Assembly (NCBI GenBank): GCA_007127385.1
Contig: SKZM01000108.1
Coordinates: forward strand, 1 to 7,923
Reading direction: 5' to 3'
DNA: 7,923 nt
DNA from: Methanosalsum sp.
GTDB lineage: Archaea > Halobacteriota > Methanosarcinia > Methanosarcinales > Methanosarcinaceae
The notes beneath the pieces were generated by a model. It saw only the letters and a program-made list of their open reading frames with translations, had not been told where the DNA came from and searched no databases. The position numbers and the translations under genes were made by a program. Shown in pieces: positions 1 through 5,947 of the stretch (position 1 is the stretch's first letter; every line of letters begins with the position of its first letter).

Positions 1-1149
1 AAAATGATTGATATTAAGGCCGGAATAGATCTTTGCATAGCCAGCCGTTGGAAGTACATGATTGGTTCCAGATGCATAATCCCCGGCAGAGACAGGCGTA
101 TAACTGCCAACAAAAACAGATCCTGCATTCTCAATTCCCTCCAGGACAGTTTCAGGATCTGAAACTACAATTTCCAGATGCTCAGGTGCAAACCTGTTTG
201 AGAACTCAATGCATGACTGGATAGTATCAGTGATCAGAATCGCAGAATTCTCCAGCGCCTTTTCTATTATCTCATGTCTTTTTGCAATACCAGATTGCCT
301 CATTACCTCATCTTTAACCTCTTTTGCAAGTATATCAGATGTTGTAATCAGGACAGAAACTGCTTGTGGATCATGTTCTGACTGTGCAATAATATCCGAA
401 GCTACCATTCTTGCATCTGCAGATTCATCTGCAATGATCAATACTTCACTGGGACCTGCAGGAAAATCTATTTCCGTTTTATCCCTTACAAGCATTTTAG
501 CTGTAGTAACGTATACATTTCCAGGGCCAACGATCTTATCAACTTTTCTGATTGTCTCAGTACCATAGGCCATTGCTCCAATTGCCTGCACTCCACCAAC
601 CCTGTATACATGATCGGCACCTGCAATCTTTGCAGCAGCCAGTGTCAGAGGGTTGACAGTGCCGTCAGCCCCGGGTGGAGTACACATGATCACATTTTTG
701 ACACCAGCGACTTTTGCAGGAATTATAGTCATCAGTGCAGTCGATGGATAGGAGGCTCTGCCGCCTGGAACATACGCACCAACGTTTTCAAGAGGACTGA
801 ATTTCTGTCCGAGCTCTACACCAGGTTCAATTTCAATAAACCATATTTTCTCAGGTAATTGTGCTGAATGGAATTTCCTTATGTTCTCTGCTGCTTTTTT
901 GAGATTCTGTATCAGGGTTTCATCGATCTTGTGAAAGGCTTTTTCTATCTCATCGGGACTTATTTCGAACTGTTCTATATCTGCGCCATCAAACTTCTTT
1001 GTATAAAAATTGAGGGCAGAGTCACCCCTGTTTCTAATATCAGTCAGTATAGGTTCTACCTGGCTCTTAACTTCGGTCAGCTCACCGCCGCGATTAAGCA
1101 GGCTATTTATCTCCTCCTCACTGATATCCTGCAGTTTATTGTATAGCAT
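1..1149 (-). CDS. hisD: Histidinol dehydrogenase, 3'-truncated by window edge
   Basis: This enzyme catalyses the last two steps of histidine synthesis, L-histidinol to L-histidine with reduction of two NAD+; it is a cytoplasmic zinc enzyme. The reverse strand reads open for 383 codons to the left edge, so roughly 45 C-terminal residues of a usual ~430 are missing. Family landmarks seen in order are [50 protein letters not shown] and [11 protein letters not shown]. By comparison with E. coli HisD, Gln256, His259 and Asp357 match three of the four zinc ligands (Gln259, His262, Asp360). Glu323-His324 match the catalytic Glu326-His327. The fourth ligand, His419, would lie outside the window. The start at 1149 is preferred because AAGGA (1159-1163) sits 9 nt upstream; the in-frame ATG at 1158 abuts that site. 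The gene lies 58 bp downstream of hel308 on the same strand, away from other his genes in this window. No frameshift is seen. Confidence 0.96.
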   Translation of the reverse strand, partial: MLYNKLQDISEEEINSLLNRGGELTEVKSQVEPILTDIRNRGDSALNFYTKKFDGADIEQFEISPDEIEKAFHKIDETLIQNLKKAAENIRKFHSAQLPEKIWFIEIEPGVELGQKFSPLENVGAYVPGGRASYPSTALMTIIPAKVAGVKNVIMCTPPGADGTVNPLTLAAAKIAGADHVYRVGGVQAIGAMAYGTETIRKVDKIVGPGNVYVTTAKMLVRDKTEIDFPAGPSEVLIIADESADARMVASDIIAQSEHDPQAVSVLITTSDILAKEVKDEVMRQSGIAKRHEIIEKALENSAILITDTIQSCIEFSNRFAPEHLEIVVSDPETVLEGIENAGSVFVGSYTPVSAGDYASGTNHVLPTAGYAKIYSGLNINHF

Positions 1150-1158
1150 TGAGATCAT

Positions 1159-1163
1159 TCCTT
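1159..1163 (-). promoter_or_regulatory. Ribosome binding site that decides the hisD start
   Basis: The minus strand reads AAGGA here. It directly touches an in-frame ATG at 1158 but lies 9 nt from the ATG at 1149. Normal spacing therefore favours 1149 as the hisD start, giving a protein beginning [10 protein letters not shown]. Confidence 0.6.
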
Positions 1164-1191
1164 AAAAATATATACCGTTTCGTATTGTCAT

Positions 1192-1209
1192 TTGTTATAT
1201 GAATATATT
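1192..1209 (-). promoter_or_regulatory. Possible archaeal TATA box for hisD
   Basis: On the minus strand this A/T run reads AATATATTCATATAACA. It could serve as a TATA element placing transcription start near 1175, about 25 nt before the hisD start codon, and it overlaps the hel308 stop codon. A second run, TATATATTTTT (1164-1174), is too close to the start codon to act as TATA unless a different start is used. hisD may instead be read through from hel308. The call rests on base composition and distance only. Confidence 0.3.
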
Positions 1210-3427
1210 ATGTAAAGTCACTTATTGTTTTTTGTGATCTTTCGGGTCCCGGTACTGTATCTGAGCCTTTCTCTTTTATTTCACTTATATCCACATCAAT
1301 ATCAAGCTGTTTGAATATTTTCTGTGAAATTTTTGATCCAAGTATCTTTGAAAGTTTCAATGGATCTGCTTTTTTCAGATCATCAATTGACATGTATCCG
1401 TTTTCATAAATTTTACGTGCACGTACTCTTCCTATTCCTTTAAGTGCCACAATATTTACCAGTTCAGGATTTATTCCATAACTCAGTCTTTTCTCAAGCT
1501 CTTTTGATTTTTCAGCAGCTTCTGATAACTTAAGTAATCCTGAAAGTCTTGAAGTTGCATGCATAAGCCACACAGCGGTCTCCGAAAACATTCGTATATC
1601 ACCTTCCCCAATACCATATTTTTTACATATATCATCGGCAGGTACCTCATTTATCCAGTCTAAGAGAAGAAGAGCAGTTTTCACCTCACCAAGGAACCAT
1701 TCATACTCAATCATTTTAAATGGGCTGGGCATAGATATGAACTTATCCTTATTCTGGAGCACATACATGTTTACATTTTCATAGTCTGATGAACGCATAT
1801 AAAGATTTTTCATATCAGGAGTACTGCATATCAGGTGCATCATTGTAATATCTTCAAAATAACCAGCTTTTCTGACCCCATCCATAATCAGAGATCCGGA
1901 TAAGGGGTCAATATATAGCATGGATATCAGTTTCCCGGTGGAAGTAGGTTTGAAAGCCGAGTCCGGTAAAATATCAGTTGAATCAGAAATGATCATTTCA
2001 TTATCAATCAGGAATCGAACACATTCCTCAATAACATCATGCAGATCAGAAGCCTCTTTCTGGTAAGCAAAAAATGTCATTTTCACAAAATCCATCAGCC
2101 CTCTGTAAGTATATGCAAATCCATTTACAATAGTGGATAGAACATGAGTTCGTAGCGCATTCTCTGTACCCAGCTTTGACCATATATCTTCAGGATCTGC
2201 ATTCACATAGTTATCCATAATATCCATAAATTCATCATGGGAGCGTGCAATGAGCACAGATTCTCCATAAGGATCCAGATGAGGTCTACCAGCTCTTCCG
2301 GCCATTTGCTTATACTCAAGAACAGGAATAGGTTTCATACCAAAGTTTGGATCATACCGCTTATAGCTTCTGATGATCACCCTTCTTGCAGGAAGATTGA
2401 GTCCTGCTGCCAGTGTAGGTGTACTGGATATCATTTTTATCAAATTTTTGCGAAATCCGTCCTCCACCATTCTCCTGTGTTCAGAATTTAGTCCTGCATG
2501 ATGAAATGCAACACCCTGCACAACACATCGGGAAAGGACATCTGCAATTTCAGTTTCACCTGCCTCACCTATTTCCTGTGACAGTGACTTCAGCTGAATA
2601 GCATCATGTTCATCAACTATATTTGAGACCCATTTACCGGCTTTTTTTGCAAATCCCATGCAGTTCCTCCGGCTGCTTTCAAAGACAAGACATTGCCCTT
2701 TATCCTTTACAGTATCAATAACCAGGTTTATTGCATCATCACGAGATTCTTCCGGAATGTCCTTTTTTATGTTTCCAATATGCAGGACTCCATCCAGTAG
2801 AACACCCTCATAGAGATCCGTTGGTCTCCATTCACTTACCACAAGCCTGGCACCTAACCATCCGGCAATGTCTTCCGGATTTCCGATCGTAGCAGATAAC
2901 GCAATAATCTGGGAAACGGGATTTAGATGTATCAGTTTTGCCAGGGTAATTTCAAGCGTTGGACCCCTGTTAACAGAATTTAATAGATGCACTTCATCTG
3001 CAACAACTGTATTGATCTCTTTCATCCACGATGTTTCATTCCTGAGCAGAGAATCTGCCTTTTCAGAAGTTGCAATGATTATATTATTGTTACCAAGCCA
3101 TTCTTCTCTGGAATCAAGGTCCCCTGTAGCTATTCCCACCTTTATTCCCAGAGATTCAAATTCACGGAATCTGGAATACTTTTCTGATGCAAGTGCTTTC
3201 AGGGGGACTATATAGAGGCATTTTCCACCCTCTTCTATGGATTTTAGCATGCAAAGCTCTGCAAGAAGTGTCTTTCCTGAAGCAGTTGGAATGGCCGCAA
3301 CTATATTTTCCCCATCAAGCAAACCTTTACCAACAGCTTCTCTTTGAGGTGGATATAAATCAACAATTCCTGCATCTGTATAGAATTTTTTAACTTTTTC
3401 TGGAAGATTCAGATTATTTATATTCAT
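1208..3427 (-). CDS. hel308: Ski2-like DNA helicase Hel308
   Basis: This is a 739-residue archaeal superfamily 2, 3'-to-5' DNA helicase linked to repair and restart of stalled replication forks. Motifs are visible in order: Q motif YPPQ (Gln28), Walker A IPTASGKT (46-53), Ia VPLKALA (74-80), II DEVH (144-147), III SAT (178-180), IV CLVFESS (246-252), V STPTLAAGLNLP (335-346), and VI QMAGRAGRP (374-382). After the winged-helix and ratchet regions, a helix-hairpin-helix domain (about 656-700) carries LKGIGRVRARKIY. Its Arg669-Ala670-Arg671 matches the RAR motif known in domain V of Hel308, which restrains unwinding. The C-terminus SQKTISDFT resembles a PIP box. Length agrees with Methanosarcina-type Hel308 proteins of about 700-740 residues. 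The start at 3427 lacks an obvious ribosome binding site, so a leaderless or very short-leader transcript is plausible. It is divergent from mscS. Confidence 0.97.
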   Translation of the reverse strand: MNINNLNLPEKVKKFYTDAGIVDLYPPQREAVGKGLLDGENIVAAIPTASGKTLLAELCMLKSIEEGGKCLYIVPLKALASEKYSRFREFESLGIKVGIATGDLDSREEWLGNNNIIIATSEKADSLLRNETSWMKEINTVVADEVHLLNSVNRGPTLEITLAKLIHLNPVSQIIALSATIGNPEDIAGWLGARLVVSEWRPTDLYEGVLLDGVLHIGNIKKDIPEESRDDAINLVIDTVKDKGQCLVFESSRRNCMGFAKKAGKWVSNIVDEHDAIQLKSLSQEIGEAGETEIADVLSRCVVQGVAFHHAGLNSEHRRMVEDGFRKNLIKMISSTPTLAAGLNLPARRVIIRSYKRYDPNFGMKPIPVLEYKQMAGRAGRPHLDPYGESVLIARSHDEFMDIMDNYVNADPEDIWSKLGTENALRTHVLSTIVNGFAYTYRGLMDFVKMTFFAYQKEASDLHDVIEECVRFLIDNEMIISDSTDILPDSAFKPTSTGKLISMLYIDPLSGSLIMDGVRKAGYFEDITMMHLICSTPDMKNLYMRSSDYENVNMYVLQNKDKFISMPSPFKMIEYEWFLGEVKTALLLLDWINEVPADDICKKYGIGEGDIRMFSETAVWLMHATSRLSGLLKLSEAAEKSKELEKRLSYGINPELVNIVALKGIGRVRARKIYENGYMSIDDLKKADPLKLSKILGSKISQKIFKQLDIDVDISEIKEKGSDTVPGPERSQKTISDFT
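1214..1234 (-). other. Putative PCNA-interacting (PIP) box at Hel308 C-terminus
   Basis: These codons encode QKTISDF, residues 732-738 of the 739-residue helicase. This fits the core PIP pattern Q-x-x-(I/L/M)-x-x-F, with Thr where many PIP boxes have a second aromatic residue. Archaeal PIP boxes typically sit at the extreme C-terminus after a flexible tail. Here the preceding ~20 residues (KEKGSDTVPGPERS) look disordered. The function is inferred from pattern and position. Confidence 0.5.
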
Positions 3428-3456
3428 ATGATTGCTGCATTCAATTGATTCAGGCT

Positions 3457-3470
3457 GGTAAATAAATTGC
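3457..3470 (-). promoter_or_regulatory. Possible TATA box for hel308
   Basis: The minus strand reads GCAATTTATTTACC, a TATA-like element centred about 35 nt before the hel308 start codon. With usual archaeal spacing, transcription would begin near 3437, leaving a leader of only about ten nucleotides. This agrees with the absence of a ribosome binding site in front of 3427. Confidence 0.35.
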
Positions 3471-3511
3471 GATCATAGAGTCTATTCATGAAGCTATATT
3501 CATTTATCTGA

Positions 3512-3561
3512 TTTTAACTAAAATATTCCACATTTAAGGACACAGAACACATTAGTTAAAA
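3512..3561. repeat. Perfect 10-bp inverted repeat in the hel308/mscS intergenic region
   Basis: TTTTAACTAA (3512-3521) and its exact reverse complement TTAGTTAAAA (3552-3561) are separated by 30 bp, so arm centres are about 40 bp apart, near four helical turns. The right arm ends just before the likely mscS TATA box, over the position where the TFB recognition element would lie. This is the placement expected of an operator. Because the region is A/T-rich, chance cannot be excluded. Confidence 0.45.
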
Positions 3562-3573
3562 CTATTTATAATC
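3562..3573 (+). promoter_or_regulatory. Likely TATA box for the mscS operon
   Basis: CTATTTATAATC contains a good archaeal TATA match, TTTATAAT at 3565-3572, preceded by purine-rich GTTAAAA in the TFB recognition position. Transcription would be expected near 3595, giving a leader of about 40 nt before the mscS ATG at 3638. A weak ribosome binding site, AGGT (3626-3629), stands 8 nt before that ATG. Confidence 0.5.
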
Positions 3574-3582
3574 AGTAAACAA

Positions 3583-3606
3583 TCTATAACTAGTAGTCTC
3601 TATAAC
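3583..3606 (+). repeat. 8-bp direct repeat near the mscS transcription start
   Basis: TCTATAAC occurs at 3583-3590 and again at 3599-3606, a 16-bp period. The pair straddles the start site predicted from the upstream TATA box. It could bind a repressor, offer alternative TATA-like elements, or be coincidence in A/T-rich sequence. Confidence 0.35.
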
Positions 3607-3637
3607 ATTAATAAAAATTAATCACAGGTATACCAGC

Positions 3638-4540
3638 ATGGATAGCATAAATCTTCTGCCTTCATGGCTTACATGGGACCTTGCGAATTTTTTCGCGATC
3701 ATCTTTATAATAGTGATTACAATTGTTGCTGCCAATCTGGTCAACCGCATGTTGCATGCATATTTCAGAGTGGTCAGCAAGAAGATGGAAATTGATGAAA
3801 CCGTCTATGCATTTGTAAGAAGAATAATCATTGCCCTGATATATCTGGGTGGTATTATTACCATTATAATGATCATTCCTGTACTGAGAAACATTTCAAT
3901 AGCCCTTTTTGCAGGTGCAGGATTTGCAGGAATTGTTGTAGGTCTGGCTGCACAGAACACCCTCTCAAACATTATCGCAGGGATTGCACTGGCAACATTC
4001 AGGCCATTCCGGGTGGGAGACCTTGTAACTATCAGGAATGAATATGGGAGAGTGGCAGACATTACACTGGGATATACTGTGGTCACAACATGGGATAACC
4101 GTCGCCTGTACATCCCAAACCACATTATAAGTGATGAAGCAATAATAAACTGGTCCATTGAAGATCCAACTGTGCTCTGGCCTGTTGAGGTGGGAATTAG
4201 CTATGACTCAGATATTGACCTTGCCAGGAAATTGATGCTGGAAGAAGCAAAGAAACATCCCACGGTAATGACAGCTGATCAGCTAACCCTGATTAAGCAA
4301 TCATTCAAAATGGGAGATGAAATGTCAGTTCTTGTTACTGAACTGGGGGATTTTGCCGTAAAGCTCAAGCTTTTTGTCTGGATTGCAGACCGTTCAAATG
4401 CCTATGGTACCGGATGTGAACTAAGAGAGTCGATCAAAAAGAGATTTGACTCTGAAGGTGTAGAAATCCCATTCCCATACCGCACAGTGGTATATAAGAA
4501 GGATCTTCCGGCACCAAAGAAAGAAATCGAGGGGAAATGA
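3638..4540 (+). CDS. mscS: MscS-family small-conductance mechanosensitive channel
   Basis: This 300-residue membrane protein gates on membrane tension and lets solutes and ions escape during hypo-osmotic shock. Three hydrophobic segments are visible: TM1 about 14-36, TM2 about 60-82, and the Gly/Ala-rich pore helix TM3 about 86-120. TM3 includes FAGAGFAGIVVGLAAQNTLS, typical of MscS. It is followed by the family signature RPFRVGDLV (122-130) in the beta domain, YIPN (158-161), and the C-terminal cytoplasmic alpha/beta domain ending with GVEIPFPYRTV. The length is close to E. coli MscS (286), so this is a minimal three-helix member without extra N-terminal domains. The stop overlaps an ATG of the following phosphatase frame (ATGA at 4537-4540), which indicates translational coupling and a shared operon. 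Family assignment is firm, while gating properties cannot be read from the sequence. Confidence 0.95.
   Translation: MDSINLLPSWLTWDLANFFAIIFIIVITIVAANLVNRMLHAYFRVVSKKMEIDETVYAFVRRIIIALIYLGGIITIIMIIPVLRNISIALFAGAGFAGIVVGLAAQNTLSNIIAGIALATFRPFRVGDLVTIRNEYGRVADITLGYTVVTTWDNRRLYIPNHIISDEAIINWSIEDPTVLWPVEVGISYDSDIDLARKLMLEEAKKHPTVMTADQLTLIKQSFKMGDEMSVLVTELGDFAVKLKLFVWIADRSNAYGTGCELRESIKKRFDSEGVEIPFPYRTVVYKKDLPAPKKEIEGK
4529..4534 (+). promoter_or_regulatory. Ribosome binding site that decides the phosphatase start
   Basis: GAGGGG lies inside the last codons of mscS. It is only 2 nt from the ATG at 4537, which overlaps the mscS stop, but 8 nt from the in-frame ATG at 4543. Spacing therefore favours 4543, giving a protein beginning MKYIVFTDMDGTL. 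The two starts differ by two residues. Confidence 0.6.
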
Positions 4541-4542
4541 AC

Positions 4543-5379
4543 ATGAAATATATTGTATTTACTGATATGGACGGAACACTGATAGATCATGATACCTATT
4601 CCTACAAGCCTGCAGAGGAGGCGCTTTCTTTACTGAAAAGTAGGGAAATCCCTCTGATATTCTGTACAAGCAAAACAAGGGCTGAAATAGAGATCTATAC
4701 AAAAGAAATGGGATTGACTCATCCGTTTATAGCAGAAAACGGGGGAGCGATATTTATTCCCCTGAATTATTTCAATGTCGATTACAAGTATGACCTCATA
4801 TCTGGGAATTACCATATTATTGAGCTTGGCACAAAGTATCATTCAATAAGAAAGGTTCTTGATGGGATAAGATCTAAGCTTGGCCTTAAAATTGTAGGTT
4901 TTGGGGACCTCACTCCATCAGAAATAAGTGAAATTACAGGCCTTGATCTGGAATCTGCCAAACTGGCAGGTAAACGGGAATACGATGAAGCCTTTACAAT
5001 TGTAAATGAAGGTTATACGCAAGAAGAGCTACAGGAACTTATTGAAAAGATGATTTCAATGATAAAATCCAGTGGACTCAGCTATACAAAAGGTGGCAGA
5101 TTCTGGCACCTGATGGGAAATAATGATAAGGGTAAAGCAGTGAAAATCCTCAGCCAGATATATGAACAGGAATATGGATCATTAAGAACCATTGGGTTAG
5201 GGGACAGCCTTAATGACCTTCCAATGCTGCATGCTGTAGATATACCTGTACTTGTCCAGAAACCTGGTGGAATACATGATCCTGAAATAAAAGAGCCGGG
5301 GATGAAATATTCAGAGGGAATTGGTCCTGTGGGATGGAATCTATCGCTGAAAAAAGTTCTATTAGATAGTAGTAAATAA
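4543..5379 (+). CDS. Mannosyl-/glucosyl-3-phosphoglycerate phosphatase (HAD superfamily)
   Basis: This family removes phosphate from mannosyl-3-phosphoglycerate or glucosyl-3-phosphoglycerate, giving the compatible solutes mannosylglycerate or glucosylglycerate in the cytoplasm. Numbered from 4543 (278 residues), HAD motif I is DMDGTL with nucleophile Asp8 and acid/base Asp10. Motif II is TSKTRAE (42-48), motif III uses Lys196 in NDKGKAV, and motif IV is GLGDSLND (218-225). Family-specific blocks are ENGGAIF (65-71), REYDEAF (145-151), GGRFWHLMG (184-192), PVLVQKPGG and GIGPVGW, so this is the MPGP clade and not a generic HAD. The conserved EPF appears here as EAF. Mannosyl versus glucosyl specificity cannot be told from the sequence. 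Glucosyl is favoured if the host is a Methanococcoides relative, where a glucosylglycerate pathway has been described. No synthase gene (mpgS or gpgS) is in the window. Confidence 0.88.
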   Translation: MKYIVFTDMDGTLIDHDTYSYKPAEEALSLLKSREIPLIFCTSKTRAEIEIYTKEMGLTHPFIAENGGAIFIPLNYFNVDYKYDLISGNYHIIELGTKYHSIRKVLDGIRSKLGLKIVGFGDLTPSEISEITGLDLESAKLAGKREYDEAFTIVNEGYTQEELQELIEKMISMIKSSGLSYTKGGRFWHLMGNNDKGKAVKILSQIYEQEYGSLRTIGLGDSLNDLPMLHAVDIPVLVQKPGGIHDPEIKEPGMKYSEGIGPVGWNLSLKKVLLDSSK

Positions 5380-5410
5380 GATAAAATGAAACTAATTATG
5401 GGGTTATATA

Positions 5411-5935
5411 ATGATCAGGTTGGAAAATATGTTACCAAAAGCATTTTTGCTTGGCATTGTTGAAATGGTGAATATCATAGGTTCTGAAAAAACACTGGAG
5501 TGGCTTGAAGATATCGCCAGAAGACTGGGGGATATTGAAGGAGGTGGAATCGAAGGTGCCAGGGAGGATGATATAAATTATATTCCAATTTCTCCCTGTA
5601 CAACAGATCTTGTAGAGTTTATGGATATGTTTGGAGAACCTGAAGAGTTTAAGAAAATTATTGAGTATTCAAACCATAAAAGAGATATCTCTGACAGAGG
5701 ATGGGAATATCCAGCTCTTACAAATATTCTGGGAGTTCTTCACCACTGGTATAGTTATCGTCGAGCTGAGATCACCGGCATAAAACTCCTAAATGTAGGA
5801 TCAAAATCCCCTTTTACTGATGAATATGTCTACAACGAGAAGGCAATGGAAAAAGCAGGTATGACCAAAGAGGAAGTTGACAGGTATCTTGAAAAGGGAT
5901 ACTATGTATACAAAATGGAAAAAATCGATAATTAA
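5411..5935 (+). CDS. Unrecognised 174-residue protein in the mscS-phosphatase-GH15 run
   Basis: I do not recognise this protein. It is likely cytoplasmic, with no signal peptide and no convincing membrane segment. An N-terminal, probably helical stretch (about 6-40) is followed by a glycine-rich DIEGGGIEG turn (41-49). Next come YIPISPC (57-63), with the only cysteine Cys63, and an acidic stretch around 66-86. A conserved-looking block ALTNILGVLHHWYSYRRAE (102-120) with His111-His112-Trp113 follows, and then a charged C-terminal helix, MTKEEVDRYLEKG. It starts 31 bp after the phosphatase stop, with GGGGT (5400-5404) 6 nt before its ATG. Its TAA stop lies inside the next gene's ribosome binding site. 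Codon use and composition resemble its neighbours, so it is a genuine coding gene and not a shadow. A second in-frame ATG at 5429 is an alternative start. The operon position suggests a role with the solute genes, which is inference only. Confidence 0.85.
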   Translation: MIRLENMLPKAFLLGIVEMVNIIGSEKTLEWLEDIARRLGDIEGGGIEGAREDDINYIPISPCTTDLVEFMDMFGEPEEFKKIIEYSNHKRDISDRGWEYPALTNILGVLHHWYSYRRAEITGIKLLNVGSKSPFTDEYVYNEKAMEKAGMTKEEVDRYLEKGYYVYKMEKIDN

Positions 5936-5941
5936 GGAGGG
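5934..5941 (+). promoter_or_regulatory. Strong ribosome binding site for a TTG start
   Basis: AAGGAGGG is a near-perfect Shine-Dalgarno sequence 6 nt before TTG at 5948. No ATG or GTG stands at that distance, so it fixes TTG as the start of the GH15 gene. The last two bases of the upstream TAA stop (5933-5935) form its first two bases, which couples the two genes. Confidence 0.85.
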
Positions 5942-5947
5942 TTCTTT

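Noticed and set aside
209..1146. Several plus-strand open frames over the left 1.1 kb
   Set aside because: All are antisense to hisD, whose reverse-strand translation is continuous and fully family-like.
2868..3215. Open frame of 115 codons on the plus strand opposite hel308
   Set aside because: It lies wholly inside hel308 motifs I-III on the other strand and has low-complexity, serine-rich composition typical of an antisense shadow.
3607..3622. ATTAAT-AAAA-ATTAAT palindrome before mscS
   Set aside because: The unit is short, self-complementary A/T sequence likely by chance in this composition.
3805..4158. Open frame of 117 codons antisense to mscS
   Set aside because: It overlaps the well-supported MscS pore and beta domain and encodes no recognisable motif.
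5411..5935. V4R/hydrocarbon-binding or ATC-hydrolase-like domain in the unknown protein
   Set aside because: An N-terminal helix followed by a strand ending in Cys63 is faintly reminiscent, but the second cysteine region and glycine pattern are absent. The resemblance is too weak to name.
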